Part shown: positions 43,377-55,158 of the stretch, one piece after another
Numbering within the stretch: the first letter of the stretch is position 1
Layout: each line of letters begins with the position of its first letter
Assembly: GCA_016748015.1 (NCBI GenBank)
Contig: JAAOMT010000675.1
Span: 427,341-491,340 of the forward strand
DNA from: Geosiphon pyriformis
Lineage: Eukaryota > Glomeromycota > Glomeromycetes > Archaeosporales > Geosiphonaceae
Length of the DNA: 64,000 nucleotides
Direction: 5' to 3'
Made by a program: the position numbers and the translations under genes
The notes under the pieces: generated by a model
The model's database searches: none
Seen by the model: the letters and a program-made list of their open reading frames with translations, nothing else
Told to the model about the DNA's origin: nothing

Positions 43377-44100
43377 TTGAATAATATTTTTATTAATAAC
43401 ATCGTATCACATTGGTATAAATTTGGTTTCAGTTCAAACAAGAATAAACATGCTTTATGTTTACTTTATTTTGAAAAAAAGCACAAAAATAGCAAGTGGC
43501 TTACTTTTCATAAAATCATTTCTAATGGTAAACTTTTATCTACTTTCACAAAAAAAATGAGCAAACATTTGTTTAGATCTATGAAATACAAAAACAAATT
43601 CACAAAACCTAAGTGGATGGCTTTATTTATGCAGTCTTTATTAATTCTGGCATTAATATCCCTTCACATGGTATCTTTTTACTAAAAGAATAGGCAAAAT
43701 TGGACAAGATATTGGACATATTGCATTTATATTGACAATTTGATATCACAAAAAGGAAATTGGCACAATCAACCTTCAGATCCAAAAAGAAGAAGACTAA
43801 GAGATTTGATAAAGCAGTGGCATATATGCCAAGAAAATTACACATTTACAAAAATGAAATCCACAAAAAAATTATTGCATTCTTCACTTGCAATTTTGAT
43901 GCCATTATTATTCCTCCTTTTGATGTGTCAAATATAATAAACCGAAAAATGAGAAAGATTACACGAAGGACAGTTCGAAAAATGCTCGGTTGAGCACACT
44001 ATCGATTTCGGTAAAGTTTAATAGTCAACATTCAAAACTTTCGAGGCCCCAAGGTGTATAAATGCTTAAATTGCTTGATGGAACCTTTGATTCTTTCTAG
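43377..44100 (+). pseudogene. Fanzor/TnpB-like nuclease fossil
   Basis: The reading moves between frames. The diagnostic part is 43613-44060, in the frame of the 77-codon piece 43760-43993. It starts FINSGINIP (position of the usual DPG, Asp to Asn) and runs through KLHIYKNEIHKKIIAFF, then FDAIIIPPFDVSNIINRKMR and KITRRTVRKMLG. A TGA follows where Trp is usual, then AHYRFR, a stop, SLIVNIQNFRGPKVYKC. This order (DPG, IIPPF, R-rich helix, WAHYRFR, KVY) is that of eukaryotic TnpB homologues (Fanzor), which are RNA-guided nucleases. The zinc-ribbon and last catalytic Asp are not clear. The piece 43377-43685 may be the upstream part in another frame. From pattern only. Confidence 0.55.
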
Positions 44101-45514
44101 AGAGTATGCAGGAAAATAGTAGTCGTGCTTAGTATTGCCTATTATTTGATGTATTACAATCAGAGTCACCATATATAATGTCAATTTTTTTTATGAAACT
44201 TTGAATTAAAAAAAAGGAGAAAAAAATAGGCTCACAAACGACTTTTTCTGTTTATCCAGGCTGTAGCCTCATTTTTGTGAAAGTTTAAAAATACAGTGTT
44301 GTAAAATTTAATAAGGTGTAATTGTGTTTCATTGTTGTTTGATAATTTTTAAATTTCGAAAACCGGTTTGAACAAAACCTCTTTTATAAAAGTGTATATA
44401 TTCCAAAATTCATTAATTTGTAAAACAAACTTGTTTTTGAATTTGATATTTGGGTGGTGTTTTTCTTTTAAATGGGAAATTCAATTTAAAATGAATGAAT
44501 TGTACAGTCGAATCATTCTCTCAAGGTAAGTTATTTTAAACTCGAGAGTTTTATATGGCTTAAATATTAAGGCCCTTTCCTGTTTAAAATTTCAAAATTT
44601 CATCGTGGAATCTTTTGAGGAGGATTATAAAAGATGAGAAATGTATATCAAAAAAATTTTTCTTATAGAGTTTAGAAACGTTTTTAATAGAAAGCTGATA
44701 CAAAAAATCTGTAAGAATTCTTTTGTCTGGATACACAAAAGAGATGAAAATTATAACTAGTTCAAAAAAACCTGACCCCAATAGAGCTATAGCCTTTAAT
44801 TTTTGTTCAAAACTAAAGGAGAAGATTTTCAACTTTTAAATTTCTTAATGAAAAATCTTCAACGACAAATATACCAGAACTTTTTGTCAGTTAAGATATC
44901 TTGAACTCAATTTATTCAAACTGGACCATAAAGTTCGTATATCTAAAAAATAATGTATTTCTTTTAACAATTAAATTAAATCTTACAGATCCTATATTAG
45001 GGGTTTGAAATTAGCTCGAGGAGCAAAATGTAAAATATAAAAGTATTCTTTTTTTAAAAAAAGAAAGAAAATGAAATTATACATCTTTTAGGGGCGTATG
45101 ACTGCCCTCAAGATGTTGGAAACTTGTAACCATCCAAAAATATTTTTGATATTTGAAACCTTTCAGAGAGAAAACTATAGTGTCTATAAATTTTTGAATC
45201 GATAATAATCAAGCTTGTACACCCAAATTTTGAAATTTCAATAGTAGGTCGAACCAAATTAATAATGATAGAATTTTTTATCTCTTTGAAACTCGTGTAT
45301 CGAATCTTAGATTCATGCATCCAAATTGTTCCTGTTGCTTTGAATTAAAATATCAAGTTATCCGTGTTGAAAAAATGAGCTTATACGAAATAAGTGTTTA
45401 ACAAGGAGCAAGCCTAATAAATATTGAAGAAATCTCTTAGCTTATAAGAACTAATATAACATACCTTAAAAGTGCAAAGCTTGATTTCAAGCTAAAAATA
45501 CCAAGTTTCCAGAG
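44101..45514. other. No convincing gene; start of the more balanced-composition gene island
   Basis: Base composition rises from the AT-only spacers. Two short minus-strand ORFs (44832-44584, 82 codons; 45320-45108, 70 codons) show no recognisable domain, and I do not call them. Confidence 0.5.
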
Positions 45515-46258
45515 TTACCTCTTGGTTCCAAATAGAAGATGCAGAGCTGTTTTGGTGCGAGGACGTGTATCCACCTTCCCATATGACTTTCGATACCATT
45601 TTATAGCAGCATGTATATCTCTTTGTTTTCCTAATCCATAATGATTCGCTTCTCCCATCATTTTATATGACCAGCAAAATCCTCTTGAAGCGGATTTAGT
45701 CGCCCAATAAAGTCCTTTACGATTATCCTTTTCATAAGCCATTCCTTGAAAATAAAAGGTCGCTACATTTGACATCGCAAGAACATAACCACCTTCCGCG
45801 GATTTTTTATACCAATAGAAAGCTTTCTCTTTATCAGCAGTTTCGTGCAACCCAAAATCCCAGAATCCGCCGCATTCATTTTGTCCAAGCGGATCACCAT
45901 TTTCGGCAGCTAGCTTAAACCATGAATAAGCTTCCTTGCGATCCGTCTGTGTTCCTATACCCCAACGTGTCATAAAACCTCGTAGACAAATGTATTCAAG
46001 ATCGTCTTTTTTTTCTTCTAAAAGTTTAAAAATCCATTTGGGTTGGGGTCTATCAGGTAGAGCTAGCCATGTGTTGACTTCTTTTAGGATGATGTAATCT
46101 TCTTGCCAAAGATCGCAACCAACTTTGTATATTTTTCGAATTTCTTCGAGACCAAAGCGTAATTTTTCGTTATCATTTAAAGAAGAGAACTTGATTTCAT
46201 CAGGGATATCATCATCATTACAAGACTCTTTTTTGTCTTGAATGGATTTAAGCGACAT
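45515..46258 (-). CDS. Sel1-repeat protein (247 aa)
   Basis: Single exon. The first in-frame ATG is at 46258 (MSLKSIQDKKESC); the longer frame to 46291 opens with TTG and is not a likely eukaryotic start, although an upstream exon is possible. Residues 1-85 are a charged lead-in. Residues about 88-230 hold four Sel1-like repeats, with signatures GIGTQTDRKEAYSWFKLAAE, DKEKAFYWYKKSAEGG, DNRKGLYWATKSASRG and GKQRDIHAAIKWYRKSYG. Such repeats fold as paired helices that bind other proteins; many fungi carry large sets, often fused to kinase domains, but no kinase is seen here. The specific role is unknown. Confidence 0.85.
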   Translation of the reverse strand: MSLKSIQDKKESCNDDDIPDEIKFSSLNDNEKLRFGLEEIRKIYKVGCDLWQEDYIILKEVNTWLALPDRPQPKWIFKLLEEKKDDLEYICLRGFMTRWGIGTQTDRKEAYSWFKLAAENGDPLGQNECGGFWDFGLHETADKEKAFYWYKKSAEGGYVLAMSNVATFYFQGMAYEKDNRKGLYWATKSASRGFCWSYKMMGEANHYGLGKQRDIHAAIKWYRKSYGKVDTRPRTKTALHLLFGTKR

Positions 46259-46291
46259 TCTTGCAAATAATTTTTCAAACCTGGATATCAA

Positions 46292-47381
46292 ACAAATTTC
46301 GTTTTTTTAATTCGATTAAAAGAAACAAGTACATATTTTGGACAGGATCACTTGCATTTGAATGAGTAGACACAAATGGATTTTTGCGAGATAATTGGGT
46401 ACAAACACTACTGACAGCTTTTTTTGTGCATGAAGGCTTAGCAGTTGGTGATTTTTGTTACAAAATAATCCATGATCAGTAATTTATTATGCATGTGACA
46501 GGATCATTTGATGCCAAAAACGGTATATTTGAGTAACGAAAAAATTTAATCAAATAATTCCGGAGAGATTAAGACATTTCAAATAGTTTTCTGACACGTT
46601 CAAATTTTAGGTTTATTTGTTTAGAAGCTGTGATTCCAAAACTAATTTTTCATTGCAGATATATATATATATATATATATTGATTATTGGTTCTAGTAAG
46701 AAATTAAAATAATTTTAAAATTCATTAAAAACTTCCTTTTGACAAATAAGCTTACAAAAAATTAAGTATAATAGAAAAAAAAAATTGAAAGCTGGCCATA
46801 TATTTCTATATCGAATATTCGACTAGGATATAATATTATTTTTGATTAGCCGGATATTTCTCTTTTACTTTTTTCTTTTTTCTTTTTTTGAAACTCGAAG
46901 ATGATGATACAAGGTAAATATGACCCTGATATTCTCGGATATTCCTTTCAAAAATTCTCAAATCAATTATTTATCAAGGAATATAAAAAATTATGTAACA
47001 ACATAAAATTTTACACAAAAATAATTATGTTTTAGTGCAACATTGTATGTCATTGCCAAAATTTATATATTTTCTATTAAATAATAATTATTATTCTAGT
47101 TGAGATAAGCTTTTAATTTATTTGTATATATGAAAATATTTTTGTTAAAAATTCAAAAATGGTAACTATTTTCCGCCTGAATTTTGGATTAAATCACAAT
47201 GTTTTAAGTACCATTAGAAATGCTTAATGATTAAATTACCCCTAGTAGTAACTCGAATTAAAGGAAAAACGTCAAAATTGTTGTCAGGTTCAAAGTAAAT
47301 TAATAGTATAAATATTTCAATCTAGGAAAAAAAATTTCAATAACCTTCCGTTACAATAGTGATTTGAAAATTTAAGAAATT
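46292..47381. other. Intergenic region between divergent genes; no gene seen
   Basis: Separates the minus-strand Sel1 gene from the plus-strand DOMON gene and so probably holds both promoters. Contains a short TA repeat (about 46663-46680). No ORF of note. Confidence 0.5.
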
Positions 47382-49125
47382 ATGAGATTTGGTATTTGCA
47401 TCTTTTGGGGGGCTTTAATGGCAGTTTTCTCAATAAGTATGTATTTTTGTTTAAAAAAAAAAAAGGTTTTCTTTTGGAATTTAGCCAATAAATAAAAAGA
47501 TTCTGAATAAAAAATAAAGGCAGTTGAAATTTTTAAGTTATAAAAGAAATTTTTGAGGAAATTCATATTTAAAAAATCGATTTTTTAGAAGTAAATGCCA
47601 TTGAAAAACATTGTCATGAAACAGTCAAATTTTGCTTTCAGATGATTCTACCTCCTGTGGTGAATGGTTTATTTGTTGACAATATAATTGAATTCCAAAT
47701 TGAGGCCCCAGTCGAAATTGGGTAAGTTTCGAGATGTCTAATTTTCGTAAATTATTACTAGATTTTTTTACTCATTTTCTTCATTTCAAATAGATGGGTT
47801 GGATTAGGAATAGGAAAAAATATGATAGAATCCTATATGATGGCAAGTAATATGACTTATTAGGAAAATATGATAGAAAAAGTTTCAAAGTTACAATTCC
47901 TCACTATTTCACCGACAAATAGATAGCCTGGCCAAATCAAGATGGTACAATAACTGTTTCACAACGTCAAGCAAACGATCATAGTATGCCAATAGCAACA
48001 AATCGACAATCTGAGTTGTCTTCATCTAGTGATATAAAAAATGGTATCATGACAATAAAGATCAAGCGAGCAATTTCGGTATCAGGCTCGACCATTAACA
48101 TCAACACAAATCAAACTTTTGTCTGGGCTTTCTCCAGAACAAATCCTATGGATTCATCAGTCAATGCAAAACTTTCTCCTCATCTTCCCTACAACGATCA
48201 AAGGAATTCTTTTTCGGTAAATTTACTCTTAAATATACCAAAGCCTAAAGCTGGTTCTGGGGCTGGATGGATGGAACCGAAAAAAAATAAAAATTCAAAA
48301 TTGTCAGACTCTGAAAATCAAAATTTGGTCATTGCACATGGTATGTGCCAAGATTTGAAGAGCTTTTGTTGATTTAGAAATATGTATACCTTTTGATTTT
48401 CATTATATTTTTGTTGGTATAGGTTTATTTATGTCAGCTGCATGGCTTATTGCATTCCCAATTGCTATATATTTTATTCGTTTTGGACGAGATCTTTGGC
48501 CTACCACATATTATAATCTACATTGGGCAATTCAAACTTGTGGTACTCTTGGTCTGAGCCTCATTGGGTATATTCTAGTGCAAGTTCAGAATGGTGAATG
48601 GCCTTCACCTACAACCAAAGCTCACGCTGTAGGTCAAAGAGTCTTGTTGAAATTTAATTGAAAATATATACTAATTCTAGTGAGTGAATCTTTTAGAAAA
48701 TGGGAACATTTATTTTCTATGGAATATCAGGAGTAATTTTGTTAGGAGGAATTCATCACAGGTTCCATGATCCAAAAAGAGAGTATACTCCCTGGTGGAT
48801 TAAATTACATTCGTAAGGATTTGATCATGACTTTTTGATTAATTGATTATTTTTCTTGGTTTTTAGCTGATTTCTCATTCAATTTAGTTGGGTTGGCCGC
48901 GGATTTGTTTTACTCGCATTTGTGCAAATCCATTTGGGTTTATTAGCTTTCAATGCCTCACTGACGTGGTATATTTTATACTACGTTTATACTGGCCTCC
49001 TTTTTAGCCTTTACGCAATATTTTCCATAAGAATTTATTTAAAAAGTCGAGCTGAAAAGATGGATGCAGCTGCTTCACGCAAGCAACAAATTCTGATGGT
49101 TGAACATCGATTCCGAAAAATGTGA
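47382..49125 (+). CDS. DOMON-cytochrome b561 membrane protein (404 aa, seven exons)
   Basis: My gene model: exons 47382-47436, 47589-47721, 47794-47842, 47923-48340, 48423-48628, 48697-48812 and 48888-49125 (1215 nt, in frame). Signal peptide MRFGICIFWGALMAVFSI. DOMON domain, residues about 19-215: WVGLGIGKNMIESYMMIAWP, with Met73 as the likely haem ligand. Cytochrome b561 domain, about 218-390: helices with His in NLHWAIQTCG, AHAKMG, GGIHHRF, KLHSWVGRGF and QIHLG. Proteins of this design move electrons across membranes (metal reduction, or partners of extracellular redox enzymes). All introns are short. Intron 3 (47843-47922) begins GCAAGT and ends TAG, a GC-AG intron; reading through it would give a stop. 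A b561-only relative is at 58575-59463. Confidence 0.88.
47843..47922 (+). other. GC-AG intron in the DOMON-b561 gene
   Basis: 80 nt, donor GCAAGT, acceptor AAATAG. Removal joins ATG-ATG to ATA-GCC-TGG (MMIAW) and restores the DOMON consensus. Retention meets a TAG within 20 nt. GC-AG introns with this donor are a known minority class. Confidence 0.75.
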
Positions 49126-50709
49126 AATTTGGATTATTTCATGTTTCAAAGGAAAACACTTTGTAATATAATTTTTGAAAGTGCCATAGGTCAATTTTAT
49201 ATTTTGCAGAAATATTTAAATCAGATAATCATTATTTCCTAATTGAATCATAATTTAATGGAAATATCGAAATTGGTTAATTTTTTTAAATTCATAGAAA
49301 GGCCTCATATAAACATAAATTCCAAATTACCTTTTGTGAAGATACACAGATTTTACTGGGATAAAAAATTTTATTTTCTTTAATAGATTTATCTAAAAAG
49401 AGTTATATTATTTTGCATATTTTAGGTAGAATTATTTACAAAAATTCCAAACTACCTTTCTTTAAAAAAAATACGTCAACAAAATCTGTTGAATTATCTA
49501 ATTGAAAAGCCAAGTTTTAGGAATGAATTTTATATTTTATATTTATGATATCCTTTGTTTAATCTATCAATTAAATCTTGGCATAAATTATTTTAAAAAT
49601 GATAAAGATCTTTGAATATTAAAGATGCATAAATTTATGATACATATTTTTTTATCTTGAATATACCAAAATTATTGTGATAAAAAATTTTGGGGCGAGA
49701 TAGAAAATCACTCAATATAAGATATTTTATTAATATAAATTAATCAAAAAAAAGAATTGAATCAATAATTTAATTTTGTTGTCAAAGATACATTTCTTTA
49801 AAAAATATATATATATGTATATATATGTATATATGCTAAACATAAAATTCAGATTTGAAGAATACTTTTTCCAGTTCCCCTTTCAAATTTAAAGGTGTTT
49901 TGATTTTGCAGGTTTGTACCTTAATTAAATTCTCATTTGCGGTTGATTTTTTTATTTTCTTGAATATATATTGATGTTGAAATCCTTTTTCGATATTATT
50001 CTATACACACACACACCACACACACCCAACGAAGATATACAAATGTATTAACCATTTTGCAATATGATTCATTTTTTAATTAACGGACTCCCGGAATTCT
50101 GTTACATGGAAAAATTAATTCAAACCAAAAAAGTATTTCCGAATGAGCTACTGCTGCTTATTAAGAATTAATGATTTTTGATTTACTTTTGTAATTTCTT
50201 TTTATAACATTGTTTGTACAATTTTTCTACTAAATCTGATTCATGATAAATTACTAACCAAAATTAGCGTTACAAAACTGTGTTCCGAAAAAGACCGACG
50301 TGAACGATCCTTCTTGTACAAGCTGAGAGATTTTCATTGGTCAAATTCCGAGTATAGAACTGAAAAGATACTGGTAATACATTAAAATCTCAAAGATTAA
50401 TGCAAGTGATGCATTTAAAACCCGCTTTTCAATTAGCCCTTTATTGAAAAGACGAAATTGCCGAACAAAGATTAAAAAATAAGTAAAATAATCTTATTGA
50501 TGTCTTTTATAACGCCCTAAAACAATTTCTGCCCAGAAAGGTTTGAAATTTTGTAAAAACTGATCATGAGTTTTTTTGAAAATTAATTTTCAAATAATAA
50601 CGAATCGGCAATCAATTCTCTGGTTTTTCCAGATCTGACGATTTTCATCGCCAAAACAATTCTTTATTAATTTTAAAATCTAGTTTCAAGAAATCTTTGA
50701 AAAAATATA
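49126..50709. other. Intergenic; no gene seen
   Basis: AT-rich spacer with a TATATATG-type repeat (49808-49835) and a short CA repeat (50003-50027). No ORF over 60 codons on either strand. Confidence 0.5.
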
Positions 50710-51669
50710 ATGGAAGAGTTGAATGACCAACAAGAGACAGGTATTCAATAAATATTTCAGTGAAATATCAATATTTTTAACTTTCAAGATTTTCTAGTTC
50801 CTAGTTTCTAGTTTATTCCTTTACAATTTTTACTAATCTATTGAGTGTTATACATTTGAAAGTTTCGTCAAAGATACCAAGTTCCGGAAAAAGTTCATTA
50901 GAAGAAGTTGCTTTGAAAATAGAAGATTATGATTCAACAGTTCGAACAGCATATCATCCTCCAGTGAGACCCCAAAATCCACATGTAAAAGCATTAAAAG
51001 ATTTAACAGCAAAATTATGTTGGACTATTTCAATAATGATTTCAGGCTATTTGATTCCTGGATCTATACTATTACTGGCACATCATCATTTTATACCGGT
51101 ATGTAGAAGTAACTTTTTATAATAGTTCGAAATCATTATCAGATATAGAGTTTTTAATTTTATTCAATTAAATTTCTAACTCTATTTGAAAAAAGACAGT
51201 GTCCAAGTTTTTCGTATGTATTTATCTCACATTTGATCTCGGACTAAGAGTAGCATTTGGATTCGCGGCAGTAATGCAAGATGATGAGAGTTTATTTTGG
51301 AAAATAATAATCTGTTTACTTTTGATGACCGGTAATCAGGAATACCATTATTTTTTTATCATCAAAATTTTTTATATTCAAATCCAAGTTTCATATTGTT
51401 TCTAAAAAATTCTAATAGGAAAAGAAGACTTGGGTCATTTACACGATCAACTCTTTGAAACATTATCAAGTGATATTCTGGACATTCTCACAATAACAAA
51501 TGCTTCACTCTCGATACCTTTTTTTTCTTTGATTATAAAAGACCAGGAATGCATGGCAAATACGGAATGTCAAATATTGGCAATAAGTTTGTGTGCTTCT
51601 GCTTCTTTTCTTGTACTAAAATGTTTAGTATTATTATTTTTTTTTAAGTTTGAACCATTCGATTATTAG
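50710..51669 (+). CDS. Multi-pass membrane protein, paralogue 1 (234 aa, four exons, unknown function)
   Basis: Model: 50710-50740, 50812-51098, 51196-51331 and 51419-51669 (705 nt, in frame). Exons 2-4 are well supported by splice sites and by the paralogue. Exon 1 (MEELNDQQET) and its acceptor are less sure. Soluble N-terminus to about residue 70 (TAYHPPVRPQNPHVKAL), then four hydrophobic segments (CWTISIMISGYLIPGSILLL; FFVCIYLTFDLGLRVAFGFA; KIIICLLLMTG; CQILAISLCASASFLVLKCL). A hydrophilic loop GKEDLGHLHDQLFETLSSDI lies before the last. I do not recognise the family. The neighbour on the minus strand is a diverged copy; the two genes are tail to tail. Confidence 0.75.
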
Positions 51670-52345
51670 ATGAGATTGAGATTGAGATTGGGATTGAGAT
51701 GAGAATATTTTTTTAAAAAATGGTTAAATTTCATTCAGGACAATTTAGAAGGTTTAGTCAGCGGGTTAGAATTCGAATTCACAAAAATCAAGGTTGTAAA
51801 TAAGTAAAAAAAACAAACAAACAAGAAACAACCAATTTTAAATAAATCAAAAATTGGATTGCTAGAAAATTACTTTTTTTTTTTTTCTTTTTTTTTTCTT
51901 TTTTCTTTTTTGATCGAATTCATATTATTTTATCGAATTTGGTTAAAATAGTCTTTTTCTAACACAATAAGGTTACTAAAGTTTGAACATGTTTTCGAAT
52001 TTGAAAGTTAAATTATTTAGATTTTGTAATGATATAAATAAACTTTGGAGAAAATGTTTGGGAACAAAGGATAAATAAGTATTTATATTGTTAAAAAGAA
52101 TTTTTTAGAGATTCAACGATTTAAAATATTTTATTAATTTTGAATATGGGAAAGAATTTTTTACTCAGAAAATGAGACAAGCTATTGAAAACTTTTAAAA
52201 ATAATTCACATATATATTTATTAGATAAGAAAAAAAAAATTAAACTTCTTCAAATAATTTCAATTTTCAATATTTTTATCTTTGAAATCTCCTTCTAGTA
52301 CTAAAATTCCCCTGTTTTTTTTTTTTTAACCTTAATGAAATATAT
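51670..52345. other. Convergent intergenic region between the paralogue pair
   Basis: Lies between the two stop codons. Contains a GAGATT mini-repeat (51671-51700) and T-rich runs. No gene seen. Confidence 0.5.
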
Positions 52346-53140
52346 TTATTCAGTAGTAGAAAGTTCTACCATTCGAAAATGTGTAAACTTACAGAATAAT
52401 AAAAATCCTAAACTTTTCAAACCCAAAAATATTGTTGCCGCTAATAAACTAATTACCAATATATTAGTTCGTTGTAATGGTATTTCTGAATCATTTTTCA
52501 AAGATTCAATTTCTTTGAATATGATACCAATCACAGGCGTTGAAAGTAATGAATTTAAAAGTGTCATAATATCGAGAATGTCGGAATGAAGTTTTTCGAA
52601 ACGATGATCATAAAAATGAAGTAAATCTTCTTTGCCTTTATTTTGTTGAATTAATAAAATATGGTCTGTGTTAGTTTTAATAAATCAGAAAATTTTTATA
52701 GCAAAAAAAAATAATTTCCCATTAAAAAAATACCTAGCGTCAGAACCAAAAGAGTCGGAATTTTCCAAAATGCAAAATTTCGGTCATCTTTAAATCCTGA
52801 TAATCCAAATCCTATCCCCATTATAAAATCAGTTACAATGCAAATTGATAAAAGCATTTTGTTTGCAGGCTAAAAAGATTTTCCCAATTGTCAAACGATT
52901 AGAATATGTCTCATTTTCAAAATCAGCAAGAAACAAAAAAAAAACAAAAAATATATTCACATTAACATCATACTTTGCCAATAAAATTAACGTCCCGGTT
53001 TTAAAATATATATTTACAATTACACATAACACGAAAAAAATTGTACCAAAACATTTTTCAATTGGGCCCGGTCTTGCAGGCCCTTGATGTTGTAAAATAT
53101 TGGGAATTGTTCGATGATACTTCTTGATTTTGGTTGCCAT
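52346..53140 (-). CDS. Multi-pass membrane protein, paralogue 2 (199 aa, three exons, unknown function)
   Basis: Model on the minus strand: 53140-52967, 52869-52734 and 52635-52346 (600 nt, in frame). The start is ATG at 53140 (MATKIKKYHRTIPNILQ); the longer frame to 53236 opens with TTG. Four hydrophobic segments as in paralogue 1. The 136-nt middle exon has exactly the same length and phase in both genes, and the last exon keeps GKEDL...H...SDILDI, against GKEDLGHLHD...SDILDI. The first donor could be GTTAAT or GTGAAT (both keep frame). C-terminus FCKFTHFRMVELSTTE. Function unknown. Confidence 0.75.
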
Positions 53141-53869
53141 GTTGAGTATTGAACTTCCTCGCGAAGATTGTGGTCCTGTGTTTGAAATTGACGATGCTGC
53201 GGTTGTTGAAAAGATTTTAAGTAGGATATTGATCAAAACATTAATGAAAGGATGGTGAGAAGAAAAAAAGTGTAATAATTGGTACTTCTGTCATCCATGG
53301 CCGGTAACATAATCACGGCTACATTAGCATTCATTTTGTCTCAGATCATCTGCGTTTATTGTTCAATTTTTCCAAATTTTTCAGTTTATTACTTTCTTCT
53401 CAATCATAAAGAAACTAGAATATAAATTGAAAAAGATTTTGCTTAAAGCACGTTATCAACAAGATTGTTTCACACACTAGAAAAGATTTACCTTATTGGT
53501 TCGAATTAAGGGTGAGCAAGTGTTACGAATGTCAATCAAATTTTGGAATCTCGTTTCAAATCATCCGAAATAATTAAAAATCAAAGTTGAACATCTCCTG
53601 GAATCTGAATCACACAAATTTTTTTTAGATAAAGAAAAAGCAGGGATTCTTTTGATAACAAGGAATTTTTAATTAGAGAATTTCTTTTTTAGAACTTTCA
53701 AGGAATGAAAATCAAAATGCTTTTGAATAATAAGATAAAGAGATGATGATAAGCCAAAAAAAAAAAAGATAAAAAAAATACTTGATTTAAAATCAAAGTG
53801 AAAGAATTCAAAAAAATTTGATGAAGTGAAATTTGAAATATGAGAATAAATAAACGATTCTGAATTTTC

Positions 53870-53871
<2 letters not shown>

Positions 53872-53912
<41 letters not shown>
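53872..53912. repeat. (GA)n microsatellite
   Basis: About 20 uninterrupted GA units in an intergenic region, upstream of the minus-strand membrane-protein gene. Confidence 0.95.
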
Positions 53913-53914
<2 letters not shown>

Positions 53915-54740
53915 ATTTATTTATTTTACTTCCCAAACTTTTATATTTAATTTAAAAAACTTTTTTTTTCATTTCCGAAAACCATGTTTCTTCTCCTGTC
54001 ATCTATTAAGTGGAACTTGATTGAATTGAATATTCAAGTGAAATATTATTTATGAAACAAAGTTTTTGCGTTTTCAGTTCAAAGACGGATACATATTAAT
54101 TGATGACTTAAAGATTTTTAAATAGAATATATATATTTCTAGTTAATCAAAAGAATGTTTTATGATTTCAAATTAGTAAAAATAATTAATCATTCATCAT
54201 ATGCCAGGTGCCAATGAAACTTCGAATTAGAATAGTATTTTCAAAAAAAAAAAAAAAAAAATTGAATTCTCTTCATATTTTAAACATTTCTCCCTTTGAT
54301 ATTAAAATTCCAAATTAAATATTCTGTCACGATTCTTTTGAAAATTTGAAGAATAAAGTTATTTTCACGTCAGAAGTTTAAACTTGCGAAATTTAGGAAA
54401 CAGGTTTGCGTTTAACGATTATTTATGGAATATATATATATAATTATATGAAGAAATTTTATCCGCAAAAACTATAGAGAAGTATTATCAACAAGAGATC
54501 TTTCTCACTTTTAAAATAAGTTCCATTTTTAATAACACATCACAGAATTGATAACGCCCATTTTTAGAAGGACAATTTGACTTTTTGACTTCTTTTCCAT
54601 TGTTGGGAAAGCTGGCTTAAATTTAATATATATATGAACTGATATTCATTTTATTGAGAGACAACATACTGCTTTATTTTCTTTTTACAAGAATTTTGTA
54701 TTTTTTTTGGTTAGAATATATATTATCCCTTTCATAGCTA

Positions 54741-54775
<35 letters not shown>

Positions 54776-55130
54776 TAATTAATTGGAAGTTCATGGTACG
54801 CATATTTTTAGCACGGGGTGCTATATATCACATCATTGATGACCTAAGGACACTTTTTTAAAACAAGCCACTTGCATTATCGAGATTGTCATGTCTTTTG
54901 CATTTCAATGTAGTACTACTATTACATTGGACCATAGACTAATAGCCTAGCTCTCAAAGGTTACCCCAACCTTTTGAGAATGTTGACAGCGGTAGTACTA
55001 AACACCTACTTTAATTATAGGGGGTTAATGCTTATTCCGTTTGTTCAAAGAACTAGCTAAATTCTCTTTTAAAATTAAATTTGGAAATCGAGAAAGATAA
55101 TAAATCAAAAAAAAAACCTGAATTAAACAA

Positions 55131-55158
55131 ATCTGTCAAGCTATAGAGCTTGACAGAT
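55131..55158. repeat. Perfect 12-bp inverted repeat with 4-bp loop
   Basis: ATCTGTCAAGCT, loop ATAG, AGCTTGACAGAT. It lies about 540 bp beyond the stop codon of the F-box gene. Could be a hairpin in RNA or a protein-binding palindrome; no function is shown. Confidence 0.85.

Noticed and set aside
44584-45320. Two short minus-strand ORFs (82 and 70 codons) as genes
   Set aside because: No recognisable motifs and no credible splice links to the Sel1 gene; left uncalled.
46259-46291. Longer N-terminus of the Sel1 protein
   Set aside because: The extended frame opens with TTG; the first ATG is at 46258.
54780-55060. tRNA or other structured RNA gene in the less AT-rich block
   Set aside because: I could not find a cloverleaf or a GTTCRANNC-type box; only the nearby short hairpin is clear.
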